A DNA stretch of 64,000 bases from Bog-756 sp963777665 (GCA_963777665.1 CAVZRJ010000006.1:372001-436000), one strand, 5' to 3'. Counted from the stretch's first letter, positions 16,644 to 25,378 are shown. Numbers and translations: made by a program. Notes: generated by a model not told the origin, from the letters alone.

Positions 16644-17447
16644 ATGGGACCACTCGACTGGGTCGCTCACCACCGTCTCTTGGCGTTGGCCATTGGAACC
16701 ACGACCCTCATCGTGCTCGTCGTCGTCGCGGTGTGGTATTTCCTGCTGCGTAGTCCTGCGACCCAGATCGATCTCGGCCAGGCGCTCCACTTCTACCGAC
16801 AGGAACAGAAGCGGGGGCAGGCGGGCGGAAGCAGGAACCTTCCTCCGACCGGGGTGTACCGGTATCGCACGACTGGCGGCGAGCAGTTGAGTTTCGCCGG
16901 CATCAGCCGCTCGTTTCCCGGCTCCACGAATCTCATCGTGACCCAGGCCGCGAAGTGCGCCACCTTGAATTGGGAGCCGATCACGCAACACACAGAAGGG
17001 TGGGTGGAATGTCTGCAGAACGGTGGTGGGCTGAGCATCACCTCCAGTCCTTCCTACGAGCAGATCGCCGGCACGCAGAATTCCACCGTGCTCTCCTGTG
17101 AGTCGGGCACATACTTCGTTCCACCCCATCCGTTCGTCGGCGAACGGTGGCACACGGCGTGTCACATGCCCGGTGAGAAGATCGTCTTCTCCGGAGACGT
17201 CCTTGCAATCGCTTCCGTCAAGATCGGTGCCCTCACGGTGCCAGCGCTGCACACTCACATCACCCTCGCGTTCTCCGGTTCTGAGTCGGGCACGAATCCC
17301 AGCGACTTCTGGGTCTCATCGCTCAACGGACTCATCCTCCGCGAACACGAAACAGCCGACCTGTCGCAGCAGGCCGGACCGCTCGGATCAGTGCGATACG
17401 CCGAACAGATGACCATCGGGCTCACCTCGATGATCCCAGTACGCTGA
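16644..17447 (+). CDS. Membrane-anchored hypothetical protein
   Basis: 267 residues. ATG 16644 follows AAGAAAGG. One N-terminal transmembrane helix (about 11-34, ending VVVAVWYFLL) anchors a large, probably extracellular beta-rich domain with four cysteines (for example KCATLNWEP, VECLQNGG, LSCESGTYF and WHTACHMPG), which could form two disulfides. No family recognised. It lies 99 bases after the Rieske gene on the same strand, so it may share the transcript. Confidence 0.65.
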   Translation: MGPLDWVAHHRLLALAIGTTTLIVLVVVAVWYFLLRSPATQIDLGQALHFYRQEQKRGQAGGSRNLPPTGVYRYRTTGGEQLSFAGISRSFPGSTNLIVTQAAKCATLNWEPITQHTEGWVECLQNGGGLSITSSPSYEQIAGTQNSTVLSCESGTYFVPPHPFVGERWHTACHMPGEKIVFSGDVLAIASVKIGALTVPALHTHITLAFSGSESGTNPSDFWVSSLNGLILREHETADLSQQAGPLGSVRYAEQMTIGLTSMIPVR

Positions 17448-17506
17448 TCGCTACGCGTCGTTCGCACGCTCAGCCGTAGGACAGGGTGTCACCAGGTCTG
17501 ACGTCG

Positions 17507-19816
17507 TCACTGCTGTGACAGTATCGCCGCAATCTCCAGCGCGGGATTGAGCACCGCTGGACCCGTGGTTGTCACCTCGGCGGTCACGATCTCCCCATTG
17601 AATGCGAACGGGGCGGAGTAGCCTTCGCCCACTGCCGGACCCCACTCGTATCCACAAGTGACGCCGATTCCCACTTCATTGAAGACGGCAGGTGTAAATC
17701 GGTCGATCGTTCCCTCTGCAACCGTCTTCTCGTTCATGCGAAGGCTGGCTGGGCCGCCTCCGCGTCCATCCGGCTCGAAGCGGAACTGCAGGGTGTGGCG
17801 TCCCGGTTCGATCCGCTCTTCTGCGTGCAGGACGTCGCGCGTCCTTCCGTACAGGTTGTGGACGTAACGCAGCTGGCCGTCGAGGACATGGAGGGACCAT
17901 CCGCCGAGAGCGCAGCCCAGCGCGACCAACACCCCGCTTGGAACAACCCCGTCGGCCACGTCCACTGTGACGGAAATGGTGTGGGGCCGGTTACAGAGTT
18001 TGACAGCCACGGTCTCCGGTACCGGGGCGCCGCCCTGGAAGTATCTGAAGGTGTCGCGCGGGCGTCGGTGGTCAGGCCGTGGGTGCGCAATCGCCTCCAT
18101 GACTCTGTTGTCAAGGGGTAACACGTCGTTCTTGCGGGCCTCGGCCCACCACAATTCTACGAGGTCGCGCACCTTGTCCGGATATGCCGCTGCAAGATCG
18201 TTCGTCTCGGACGGGTCTTCCGCGACGAAGTAGAGCTCCCATACGTCCTCGTCGAACGGTGCGTTGACGCCGAGTCCGTCGTCGTACAGGGGACCGACGG
18301 GATGAAATGCCACGGCCTTCCAGCCGTCGTGATAGATAGCCCGGGAGCCGAGCATCTCGAAGTGCTGGGTGGTGTGCTGACCCGGCGCAGCTGCTCCGTC
18401 CTCGGTCAACAGATACCCAAAGCTCGTGCCGTCGAGGTGCGACTGGGCGATGCCCTCGATCGTTTCGGGTGCCCTGATCCCCGTCAGTTCCAGCACCGTC
18501 GGCAAGACGTCGACCGCATGGGCGAATTGTCGTCGTACTGCGCCGGCGGTGCCTGCCCGTGCACCCGATGGAAGGCGAACGATACAGGGATCGGCGATCC
18601 CCCCTTCGTGCGTCTCGCGCTTCCAGCGCCTGAACGGGGTGTTACCGGCCATCGTCCAACCCCACGGGTAATTGTTGTGACTGAGCGGTCCTCCGATCTC
18701 GTCGATCCGTCGATACATCTCTCCGATTCCGGAGGCATCGAAATTCGAGAGTCGGCCCTCATTGATGGTTCCCTCTCGTCCACCCTCCGAACTTGCACCA
18801 TTGTCCGACACCGCCATGACGACAGTGTTGTCGGCGTCCCCCAGATCCTCGATGAACGAAAGGAGTCGGCCGATCTCCTGGTCGGTATACGACAAGTAGG
18901 CCGCGAAGCACTCCATGAACCGCTCGGCCAGCGCCCGCTCCTGCTCACCCAGGCTCTCCCACGATGGGACCCATGCTGGACGAGGTGACAGGACGGCACC
19001 CTCGGGTATCACCCCGAGCGTGAGCTGCCGGGCGAAGGTCTCCTCACGCCAGCGGTCCCATCCCCCCGCGAACCGGCCCCGGTAGTGCTCGATCCACTCC
19101 GCAGGCGCATGGTGTGGAGAATGACAGGCACCTGTGCAGAAATAGAGGAAGAACGGCTTGTCAGCATCGACTGCGCGCAAATCACCCAGAAATTCGATGC
19201 CCCGCTCGGAGAGATCCGCGCTGAGGTGATACCCCTCCTCGGCCGAACGAGGGGGCGTGACTGCGTGATTGTCGTGGTACAGGGCCGGCATGAACTGATG
19301 GGTCTCGCCGCCATGGAAGCCGTACCACCGGTCGAACCCTCGTCCGAGCGGCCACGAGCTGCGCGAACCTGCCATGTTGGTTTCGTCGTCGGGGCTGAGG
19401 TGCCACTTGCCCACCGCGTAGCTCGCATAGCCGGTCGCTTGGAGGATCTCGGACAGAAAGCCGTTTTCGCGGGGTGGCTTTCCCCAATAGCCGGGAAAGC
19501 CGATCGCCAGGTCGGCCACTCTTCCCATGCCGTTCCGGTGGTGGTTGCGTCCGGTCAGCAGACAGGCCCGCGTCGGAGAGCACAGGGCTGTCGTGTGGAA
19601 ATTGGTCAGACGGATCCCCTCGGCCGCCAGACCGTCGAGCACCGGCGTATCCATGTCCGATCCGTAGCACCCGAGCTGGGCGAATCCAACGTCGTCCAGA
19701 ACGATCAGCACGACGTTCGGAGCACCAGCGGGAGGAGAGGGTGTCGGAGGCCACCAGGGCTCAGAGTCCCGCCAGTCGTCTCCGATCCTCCCGCCGAATT
19801 CGCGTCCCGGCGCCAC
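17507..19816 (-). CDS. Arylsulfatase (type I, formylglycine-dependent)
   Basis: 769 residues of the sulfatase family. The nucleophile motif is CSPTRACLLTGR with Cys79, to be converted to formylglycine by an FGE-type activator that recognises CxPxR. Metal ligands Asp41 and Asp42 lie in VLIVLDDVGFAQLG, and the active site continues in AVGKWHLS and VSDNGAS. A C-terminal jelly-roll-like region of about 200 residues follows (LQFRFEPDGRGGGPASLRM). No signal peptide is visible, so it may act in the cytoplasm or the start may lie elsewhere. It is divergent from nothing nearby and monocistronic. Confidence 0.9.
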   Translation of the reverse strand: MAPGREFGGRIGDDWRDSEPWWPPTPSPPAGAPNVVLIVLDDVGFAQLGCYGSDMDTPVLDGLAAEGIRLTNFHTTALCSPTRACLLTGRNHHRNGMGRVADLAIGFPGYWGKPPRENGFLSEILQATGYASYAVGKWHLSPDDETNMAGSRSSWPLGRGFDRWYGFHGGETHQFMPALYHDNHAVTPPRSAEEGYHLSADLSERGIEFLGDLRAVDADKPFFLYFCTGACHSPHHAPAEWIEHYRGRFAGGWDRWREETFARQLTLGVIPEGAVLSPRPAWVPSWESLGEQERALAERFMECFAAYLSYTDQEIGRLLSFIEDLGDADNTVVMAVSDNGASSEGGREGTINEGRLSNFDASGIGEMYRRIDEIGGPLSHNNYPWGWTMAGNTPFRRWKRETHEGGIADPCIVRLPSGARAGTAGAVRRQFAHAVDVLPTVLELTGIRAPETIEGIAQSHLDGTSFGYLLTEDGAAAPGQHTTQHFEMLGSRAIYHDGWKAVAFHPVGPLYDDGLGVNAPFDEDVWELYFVAEDPSETNDLAAAYPDKVRDLVELWWAEARKNDVLPLDNRVMEAIAHPRPDHRRPRDTFRYFQGGAPVPETVAVKLCNRPHTISVTVDVADGVVPSGVLVALGCALGGWSLHVLDGQLRYVHNLYGRTRDVLHAEERIEPGRHTLQFRFEPDGRGGGPASLRMNEKTVAEGTIDRFTPAVFNEVGIGVTCGYEWGPAVGEGYSAPFAFNGEIVTAEVTTTGPAVLNPALEIAAILSQQ

Positions 19817-19886
19817 TGGCGACCCCCTGTCTCAGCACACTCCGAATCATCAGTGAATCACGTCGTGCAGGTGCGTGCCCGACGAG

Positions 19887-20234
19887 TCAACCTGTGCGTC
19901 TCCGCATCGGACAGGTGGGGCCGGAGCGGCCCTGGTGTGACTGCCCGGCGGACGGTCGTGACCACATCCTCTGAGGAGACGACGGACATTCCTTGCCTTT
20001 CGCTTCGGCCCGGGAGAGGGCAACGTCGGTATCGCGGAGCATCTCGTCGGAAATGTGACGGACCCCGACCGCGATGCCGATGCCGGCCGTCACCGAGACC
20101 TTGCGCCCGGGAACCCGGCTGAGCTCGAAGGGACGACGCACCTCCTTCATGAGCCGCTCGGCGATCTCGTCAGCCTCCACCTGGCCTGCTCCGAGCGGAC
20201 TTCCGAGGATAGCCGCTCGGCTATTCGACGATGG
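19887..20234 (-). pseudogene. Remnant of a GGDEF (diguanylate cyclase) domain
   Basis: Reading from about 20234 to the stop at 19887, the translation matches the C-terminal half of a GGDEF domain: EADEIAERLMKEVRRPFEL, then VSVTAGIGIAVG, then EMLRDTDVALSRAEAKGK, where the family has ADxALYxAKxxGRN. The GGDEF active-site loop and everything before it are gone, a stop codon lies just upstream, and there is no ribosome site. The tail after GKE is unrelated. It is a decayed fragment; the tetR operator lies inside its 5' end. Confidence 0.6.
20209..20224. promoter_or_regulatory. Palindromic operator upstream of tetR-type gene
   Basis: ATAGCCG-CT-CGGCTAT is a perfect inverted repeat with seven-base arms, 29 bases upstream of the TetR-family start. 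Size, symmetry and place fit an autoregulatory TetR operator. Confidence 0.55.
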
Positions 20235-20241
20235 GCACGGC

Positions 20242-20247
20242 TAGCCT
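20242..20247 (+). promoter_or_regulatory. -10 box (TAGCCT) of a leaderless tetR-type transcript
   Basis: TAGCCT fits TAnnnT and ends six bases before the ATG, so transcription should start at the start codon. No good -35 hexamer was found; the upstream palindrome occupies that region. Confidence 0.45.
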
Positions 20248-20253
20248 CTGGGC

Positions 20254-20841
20254 ATGAGTTCAAGTGGCATCGCCATCAGCCGCCAGGCATCCGACCGATA
20301 CACCCCCGTCCAGATGCGGATCGTCGCGGCCGCGCTCGACTTGTTCGCGGAGCATGGCGTGAACGGATCGTCACTGCAGATGATCGCCGACGCCATCGGG
20401 GTGACAAAGGCAGCTGTGTACCACCAGTTCCCAACAAAGGAGTCGATCGTCGTTGCGGCGGTGGAGGTCGAACTGGAAAGTCTTGACGCAGCACTGGACG
20501 CAGCCGAGGCCGGCGGCCCCGGCCGGGGTGCACTCGACATCCTGCTGACCCAGGTGATCGACCTCGCGGTGAGCCGCCGCAGCATGGTCAGGACACTCCA
20601 GCACGATCCTGTCGTCATCCAGCTCTTCGAGCACCATGAACCGTTCCAGCGGTTCATTGACCGTCTGTGCCGCGTCTTACTCGATGGGGACGCCCATCCC
20701 CGCGGGCGAGTGCGGGCCGCCATGATCGCATCCGCCATCGGTGGCGCAGTCACGCATCCTCTTGTGGCGGACCTCGATGACACAACGCTCCGAACCGAGC
20801 TCCTCCACTACACACGGTGCTTCCTCGACCTCAAGAGCTGA
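20254..20841 (+). CDS. TetR family transcriptional regulator
   Basis: 195 residues. The N-terminal helix-turn-helix is typical: QMRIVAAALDLFAEHGVNGS, then LQMIADAIGVTKAAVYHQFP and TKESIVVAAVE. The C-terminal ligand domain is all-helical and unlike any I can name. A perfect palindrome and a -10 box lie directly upstream, so it probably represses itself. No target operon is adjacent on the plus strand; the carboxyltransferase operon on the other strand is the nearest catabolic candidate. Confidence 0.9.
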   Translation: MSSSGIAISRQASDRYTPVQMRIVAAALDLFAEHGVNGSSLQMIADAIGVTKAAVYHQFPTKESIVVAAVEVELESLDAALDAAEAGGPGRGALDILLTQVIDLAVSRRSMVRTLQHDPVVIQLFEHHEPFQRFIDRLCRVLLDGDAHPRGRVRAAMIASAIGGAVTHPLVADLDDTTLRTELLHYTRCFLDLKS

Positions 20842-20885
20842 CGCTCAGGGCCGACCCTGGACAGAGCCAACTCACCACCCGTAGG

Positions 20886-21251
20886 TCAGAGGTGCTGTGT
20901 CCTCCGGTCGCGGACTTCCTTCGCGTACCGAGCCGCAAGCTGCCGGGAGAACCCCCAACTCCGACCGAACTCGCCGATCGACATCCCGGCGGCGAGACAG
21001 TCGGCCATCGTGGCCGACCGAACCCTGTGCCGTGCATGCTCGAGGGCGTTGAGGACCTCGATGCCCTCCAACCTCGGTTCCTCCGGCGGCATGGCCGCAA
21101 GGACGGCTGACACGGCATCACCTCGTTCAAGTCGCCGAAGTGCCCGGCCGAGCGTCGCCTCGTGCTTCCGAGCGACGCTCCGGACATCACGATAGGCCTG
21201 TATGAACTCCCGGATGGACTCTCGCAGCGCCACAGAATTTTCATCCGACAT
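20886..21251 (-). CDS. Small helix-turn-helix protein, copy 1 of a three-member family
   Basis: 121 residues, mostly helical. The C-terminus MSIGEFGRSWGFSRQLAARY is a helix-turn-helix ending in the shared AKE motif. The same signature occurs at 28591-28950 and 57440-57811. Upstream, LERGDAVSAVL and an EHARHRVRS segment also match copy 2. I start at ATG 21251 (MSDENSVALRES); the frame is open 17 codons further up. DNA binding is inferred from the motif; targets and role are unknown. It is convergent with the TetR-family gene. Confidence 0.7.
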   Translation of the reverse strand: MSDENSVALRESIREFIQAYRDVRSVARKHEATLGRALRRLERGDAVSAVLAAMPPEEPRLEGIEVLNALEHARHRVRSATMADCLAAGMSIGEFGRSWGFSRQLAARYAKEVRDRRTQHL

Positions 21252-21354
21252 GAGCCTGATACTCGCGCAGAGGGCGGGGGAGACACAGACTCTTGTTGGC
21301 AACCAGCGTTGCCCCGGGGATGCGACGCCCGGGAGTCTCTGAGCCTGAGGCCCG

Positions 21355-22857
21355 CTATGGGGTGATCGCGCTGCGACTGACCGGCGCTGCCGGCTCTTGG
21401 CGGGAGTGCACGGCCAGGCTCAGAGCGCGGAGCAGTGCGACACGGGTATCCCGCGGGTCCAGCAGTTCGTCGAATCCGAGTCCCTCGGCAGACCGGTAGG
21501 AAGCCTGCAGCTCGGCCTCCCGCAGGTCGGCGGCCAGATCCCGGTCCGCCTTCATCGCCCGGCTGGATGCTCCCGCTCCCATCGCTCCGAGTGTTGCGCC
21601 GGGGAACGCGAAGGTGGCCACCTGCTGATCAAAGCCCACCATCGACATCACCATCGAGCCGAACCCGTACGCCTTGCGGAGGGTGAGGTGGATCTTCGGA
21701 GTCGTCGCCAGGGTCTGTGCAGCGAACATGCGGGCACCACTGCGCAATACTCCCCGCCGCTCGGAGCTGCCGCCCGGCAACATTCCGGGATTGTCCGCGA
21801 GGAAGACGAGGGGAAGGTGGAAGGCGTCCGCCACCGCGACGAAATGCGCAGCCTTGTCTGCTGCCTCCGCGTCGATGGAGCCAGCCAGCGTGTTCGGCTG
21901 GTTGGCAACCACGGCGACCGGTTCTCCACCCAGGTGGGCGAGCGCGCAGATCATCGCCTGACCGTATCCAGGCTGCACTTCGAACCAATCAGGGCGGTCG
22001 AAGATCACGTCGAGCACACGCCGCATGTCGTAGATCTTGCGGCTATCCCTCGGAACGAGGTCAAGCAGCTCGTCGGTCGGACGTGGAGCGGCCGCGTCGT
22101 CTCGCTGGGAGCACGGCGGAAATTCCCATGCGCTCGACGGGAAGTAGGAGAGATACGCCCGGATCTGGTCGAGTGCTTCGACGTCGTCGGTGGCCTCGTT
22201 GTGAACCAGCCCGCTGGCGATCGCCACACCCGGACCGCCGAGTTCCTCCTTCGAGATGTCCTCCCCGGTCGACTCCTTGACCACCGGTGGACCGGCCGTG
22301 AAGATAGCGCCGAGTGAGGTCATGACGGTGAAGTCGGAGATGGGTACGACGAGCGCCCCGTGGCCGGCGGATGGTCCGAACACGCCCGCGACCAGGGGTA
22401 CGTGACCTGAGCATCGAGCCTGCACCATCAGGTCGGTCGGGGAGCGCCCGGGGGATCGCTCCTCCGCCCTGAATCCGGCACCCTCGAGGAGCATCACCAG
22501 GGGAACTTTGGTCCGCAAGGCCAGCTCGGCGATCCGGTAGCGCTTCGCATTGCTCCCTGGCCCTATGGTCCCGGCCAACGTCGTAAAGTCCTCGGCCCCG
22601 ACCATCACCGGCCGGTCGCCGATCAGGCCGGTCCCTGCAATGATGCCGTCCGCCGGGACGTCGCCGCCGACCAACGTGCCGATCTCCCGGAACGTGTCCC
22701 GGTCGACCAACCGCTCGACTCTGGCCCGAGCATCGAGCTTTCCGGCGTCCCGGTGGCGTTGGAGCCGCTCGTCGCCACCCATGGCCCTGGAGCGGCTCTT
22801 CCTCTGTTCCAGTTCAGCGAGGGTCTGACCCCAATCGTCGTGACCGTCAGCGGTCAT
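21355..22857 (-). CDS. Acyl-CoA carboxylase carboxyltransferase (beta) subunit
   Basis: 500 residues of the biotin-dependent carboxyltransferase family (propionyl-CoA, methylcrotonyl-CoA and related). Both crotonase-like halves are visible: VPLVMLLEGAGFRAEE and GPSAGHGALVVPISDF in the N half; AVVANQPNTLAGSIDAEAAD, LPLVFLADNPGMLPG and YGFGSMVMSMVGFDQQ in the C half, with paired oxyanion glycines. It needs a biotin carboxylase subunit, which is not in the window. It is followed upstream on the same strand by a dienoyl-CoA reductase gene, so the operon serves acyl-CoA catabolism. The acyl specificity cannot be read. Confidence 0.88.
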   Translation of the reverse strand: MTADGHDDWGQTLAELEQRKSRSRAMGGDERLQRHRDAGKLDARARVERLVDRDTFREIGTLVGGDVPADGIIAGTGLIGDRPVMVGAEDFTTLAGTIGPGSNAKRYRIAELALRTKVPLVMLLEGAGFRAEERSPGRSPTDLMVQARCSGHVPLVAGVFGPSAGHGALVVPISDFTVMTSLGAIFTAGPPVVKESTGEDISKEELGGPGVAIASGLVHNEATDDVEALDQIRAYLSYFPSSAWEFPPCSQRDDAAAPRPTDELLDLVPRDSRKIYDMRRVLDVIFDRPDWFEVQPGYGQAMICALAHLGGEPVAVVANQPNTLAGSIDAEAADKAAHFVAVADAFHLPLVFLADNPGMLPGGSSERRGVLRSGARMFAAQTLATTPKIHLTLRKAYGFGSMVMSMVGFDQQVATFAFPGATLGAMGAGASSRAMKADRDLAADLREAELQASYRSAEGLGFDELLDPRDTRVALLRALSLAVHSRQEPAAPVSRSAITP

Positions 22858-22899
22858 CTTCGTGCTCCCGGCATCGTGATTCGCAACCGCACCCGATCG

Positions 22900-23730
22900 T
22901 CAGATCTGCCCGAGTTGCAGGCGGAGCATGTCGACCGATCCAGCGCCGTCGACCGCGATGACCTGACCCGAGATGAACCGGGCTGCGGGGCTGCACAGGA
23001 AGAGCGCGAGGTGTGCGATGTCGACGCCATAGCCGTGTCGGCCGAGTGGGTTGGTGGGCCGGTCCGGTAAACGAGGCACCGCATCGGCAAATCGGCGCAA
23101 CCCTTCCGTCCCCGCGATGGAGCCGGGGGCAATTGCGTTGGCTCGGACCCCATAGGGGCCCCATTCGACGGCACAGGTCCGCGTCAGCGAGTCAACGCCG
23201 GACTTGGCCGCAGCGACGTGCGCCTGGAGGGCAACCCCTCGCTGCTCGAACGGTGCCGTAATGTTCACGATCGAGCCCCCATGGTCGCGGAGCCACAGGT
23301 CGAATGCGGCCCGCGTGACGTTGTAGGTGCCAAGCAGATCGATGTCGACGACGGCCTTGAATCCATTGGGAGAGATCGCAGACATCGGCGCCGGGAAGTT
23401 GCCCGCGGCGTTGTTCACAACGATGTCGAGGCGACCCCACCGGGCGGCGACCTCCTCCATGACAGCCTGGACGGCGCCGGCATCCCGAACGTCGCAGACG
23501 GAGTGGACCGCATCGATCCCTGCGGATCGCAGCTCGCCGACGGTGGCAACGAGCCGCTCCTCGGAGCGGCTCGCCAGCGCGACCGCTGCCCCGTGGGCGC
23601 CCAGCACTCGGCAGATCTCCCGACCGATTCCGGTAGCCCCGCCGGTCACAATCGCCACCTGGCCGGCAAGCAGGTCGGCGGCAAACCCGCTCGGCGGCGG
23701 AACGTCGGCCTCGGTCGCTGCCTCGTTCAC
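22900..23730 (-). CDS. SDR oxidoreductase, 2,4-dienoyl-CoA reductase-like
   Basis: 276 residues of the short-chain dehydrogenase family. NAD(P) binding is by VAIVTGGATGIGREICRVL and the NNAAGNFPAPM segment; the latter is characteristic of peroxisomal-type 2,4-dienoyl-CoA reductases. As in that group, the usual YxxxK is replaced: QAHVAAAKSGVDSLTR has the lysine but no tyrosine. GTG 23730 overlaps the stop of the 65-residue gene upstream (GTGA), so translation is coupled. Probable role: reduction of 2,4-dienoyl-CoA from unsaturated fatty acids, in one operon with the carboxyltransferase 42 bases downstream. Confidence 0.83.
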   Translation of the reverse strand: MNEAATEADVPPPSGFAADLLAGQVAIVTGGATGIGREICRVLGAHGAAVALASRSEERLVATVGELRSAGIDAVHSVCDVRDAGAVQAVMEEVAARWGRLDIVVNNAAGNFPAPMSAISPNGFKAVVDIDLLGTYNVTRAAFDLWLRDHGGSIVNITAPFEQRGVALQAHVAAAKSGVDSLTRTCAVEWGPYGVRANAIAPGSIAGTEGLRRFADAVPRLPDRPTNPLGRHGYGVDIAHLALFLCSPAARFISGQVIAVDGAGSVDMLRLQLGQI

Positions 23731-23924
23731 CTGCGTGGCTCGTCGGAGAGGAGCTCGAGGATGTTTTTGATGAGGTCGTTCTGCAGCCGACAAGCGAGAA
23801 TGGTCCCGGCGATCTTCTCTGGATCGCCGTCGGGAAGACCCCAGACGGTGTCGAGGTGCTCGTTGAGCTTCTCGATCCGATTGAGTGATTCACGTAGCGA
23901 TGATTCTGCGGTCTCGCCAGCCAT
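23727..23924 (-). CDS. Small helical hypothetical protein coupled to dienoyl-CoA reductase
   Basis: 65 residues from ATG 23924 (the frame is open 15 codons more). It is almost wholly helical with a heptad-like pattern (LRESLNRIEKLNEHLDTVWG, IAGTILACRLQNDLIKNILE), so it may be a coiled coil. Its stop shares four bases with the GTG of the dienoyl-CoA reductase, which argues for a real coupled gene and perhaps an accessory subunit. No family known to me. Confidence 0.6.
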   Translation of the reverse strand: MAGETAESSLRESLNRIEKLNEHLDTVWGLPDGDPEKIAGTILACRLQNDLIKNILELLSDEPRR

Positions 23925-24163
23925 TGCGACGATGATACGTCCTTGGGGTGTGGGAGCCACAACCCGCATCCGGAGCTCTGACCTGGGAGTTCCGAGTACT
24001 TCGCCGGCGGCAGCACCAGCACCGCGTGCTCCTCCCGATGCTCTCCCTCGGGTCGTCGCACACCGCCGGTCCAGTGTCTCAGCCCACCTGCCAACGTGAT
24101 GACCCTCAGTCGAACGTCGAGGCGATCGGATCCGTTGCAGAACCCAGCATGTCCGGCAGCGGG

Positions 24164-24643
24164 TCAGTTCTCGACAGTTCCGGTAACCAGTGAATCCAAG
24201 CGGGCGAGCGTTCGCTCCATGTCCCGCCGCGTCTTTCCGGAGTAGATCCCACCCAGCTTCAGAAGGACCCGCTGGTGATCCGACCTGATGTCCCAGCTCT
24301 CACGAACCAGCGTACCGCCCTCGGTCGGCTCCAACTCGTAGCGCCAGATCCTTCCTGCCACATACCGACCCCACTTGCCGCTGGGACCGGTCTGCCACGC
24401 GAGGCGCCGGTTGGCCTCGAACTCAACGACGCGGCTCTCGGTTTGGTACCGGACACCACCCATTTTCATACCCATCCCGAATTTCGAACCGAGCGCCAGA
24501 GACTCGTCGGCCTCCGAGGAGGTCCCTTGGAGCATGCCTGAGCCGTCAATTGACGAGTGCCGTCCTGCATTGGAAAGCACGGCGAAGATCGCCTCCGGAG
24601 GTGCTGAAATCACTCGCTCTACTGAGAGTACATAGCCCTTCAA
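24164..24643 (-). CDS. SRPBCC family protein (polyketide cyclase-like)
   Basis: 159 residues with the START/SRPBCC helix-grip order: VERVISAPPEAIFAVLSNAG at the start, VRYQTESRVVEFEANRRLAW in the middle and TLVRESWDI near the end. These proteins bind hydrophobic ligands in a cavity; many are lipid carriers or cyclases, and no catalytic residue is evident here. It lies about 240 bases upstream of the 65-residue gene on the same strand. Confidence 0.82.
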   Translation of the reverse strand: MKGYVLSVERVISAPPEAIFAVLSNAGRHSSIDGSGMLQGTSSEADESLALGSKFGMGMKMGGVRYQTESRVVEFEANRRLAWQTGPSGKWGRYVAGRIWRYELEPTEGGTLVRESWDIRSDHQRVLLKLGGIYSGKTRRDMERTLARLDSLVTGTVEN

Positions 24644-24800
24644 CGTCGTGACCTCGTTTCGCTACGGACCCGGAGCTTACGTCCAAGGCACAGGTCTCTG
24701 GCGTGTCACTCTCATCCTCGTCCCAAGGCTGCCGAGCTTCCGTCACCAAGCGGTCGACCGACATCGACTGCGCCAACCGCACCGTGCCGAGACTCGGGTC

Positions 24801-24806
24801 TACGCT
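24801..24806 (+). promoter_or_regulatory. -10 box (TACGCT) of a leaderless VOC gene
   Basis: TACGCT fits TAnnnT and ends seven bases before the ATG at 24814. No convincing -35. There is no ribosome site, in agreement with leaderless translation. Confidence 0.35.
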
Positions 24807-24813
24807 CGAGTGC

Positions 24814-25299
24814 ATGCTGACGGGATTCGCCCACGCCGCTGTCTGCGTACCCGACGTCGAAGCGGCCGCTCGGTGGTACTCAGAGGTCCTCGGACTCCGA
24901 ATCCTCTCGCCGCCGTACGAGATGTCCGGCGACGCCATCGAGCGGGACATGGGAGAACTGGTACCGAGCCCAGTGGTGCTCAAGGCCGCCATCGTGGGTC
25001 TCGGTGCTGACGACCACGTCCTCGAGCTGATCGAATACCCACGTAGTCCCCATCGAGCAGGCCCAGAGGGCCGATCCGAGATCACGAAACCCGGTCTCAC
25101 CCATGTGGGACTGGTGTGTGACGCTATCGACGACACCCGTAAGGAGCTCGAAGCGCGGGGAGTGACCTTCCTGACAGCCGGAATCGCGGACGTGGCTTCG
25201 CTGCGAACGTCGTGGTTCCGCGATCCCTGGGGGACGGTGTTCATCCTCATCGAGAAGCGCTTCGACGATCGCCCCTATTGGAGGCAGTTCGCTGGGTGA
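24814..25299 (+). CDS. VOC family protein (glyoxalase/dioxygenase fold)
   Basis: 161 residues with two beta-alpha-beta-beta-beta modules: FAHAAVCVPDVEAAARWYSE with the first metal-ligand histidine, HVLELIEY in the middle and GLTHVGLVCDAID then DPWGTVFILIEKR in the second. This is the pattern of VOC metalloenzymes of the methylmalonyl-CoA epimerase/glyoxalase type. ATG 24814 is chosen because the domain starts there and a -10 box lies seven bases upstream. Substrate unknown. Confidence 0.82.
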   Translation: MLTGFAHAAVCVPDVEAAARWYSEVLGLRILSPPYEMSGDAIERDMGELVPSPVVLKAAIVGLGADDHVLELIEYPRSPHRAGPEGRSEITKPGLTHVGLVCDAIDDTRKELEARGVTFLTAGIADVASLRTSWFRDPWGTVFILIEKRFDDRPYWRQFAG

Positions 25300-25372
25300 G
25301 CGTTCGAACCGCGGCCGTGGGAGCGGACATGCTCATCCGGAACGCACCTGAGTCCGGTCCGGTCTGAGGTCA

Positions 25373-25378
25373 TAGACT
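25373..25378 (+). promoter_or_regulatory. -10 box (TAGACT) of a leaderless two-gene operon
   Basis: TAGACT fits TAnnnT and ends six bases before GTG 25385, so the transcript should start at the start codon. The -35 region is weak. Confidence 0.45.

Noticed and set aside
25290..25310. GTTCGAACC string resembling a tRNA T-arm
   Set aside because: No acceptor stem, anticodon arm or D-arm can be built around it. No tRNA was found in the window.
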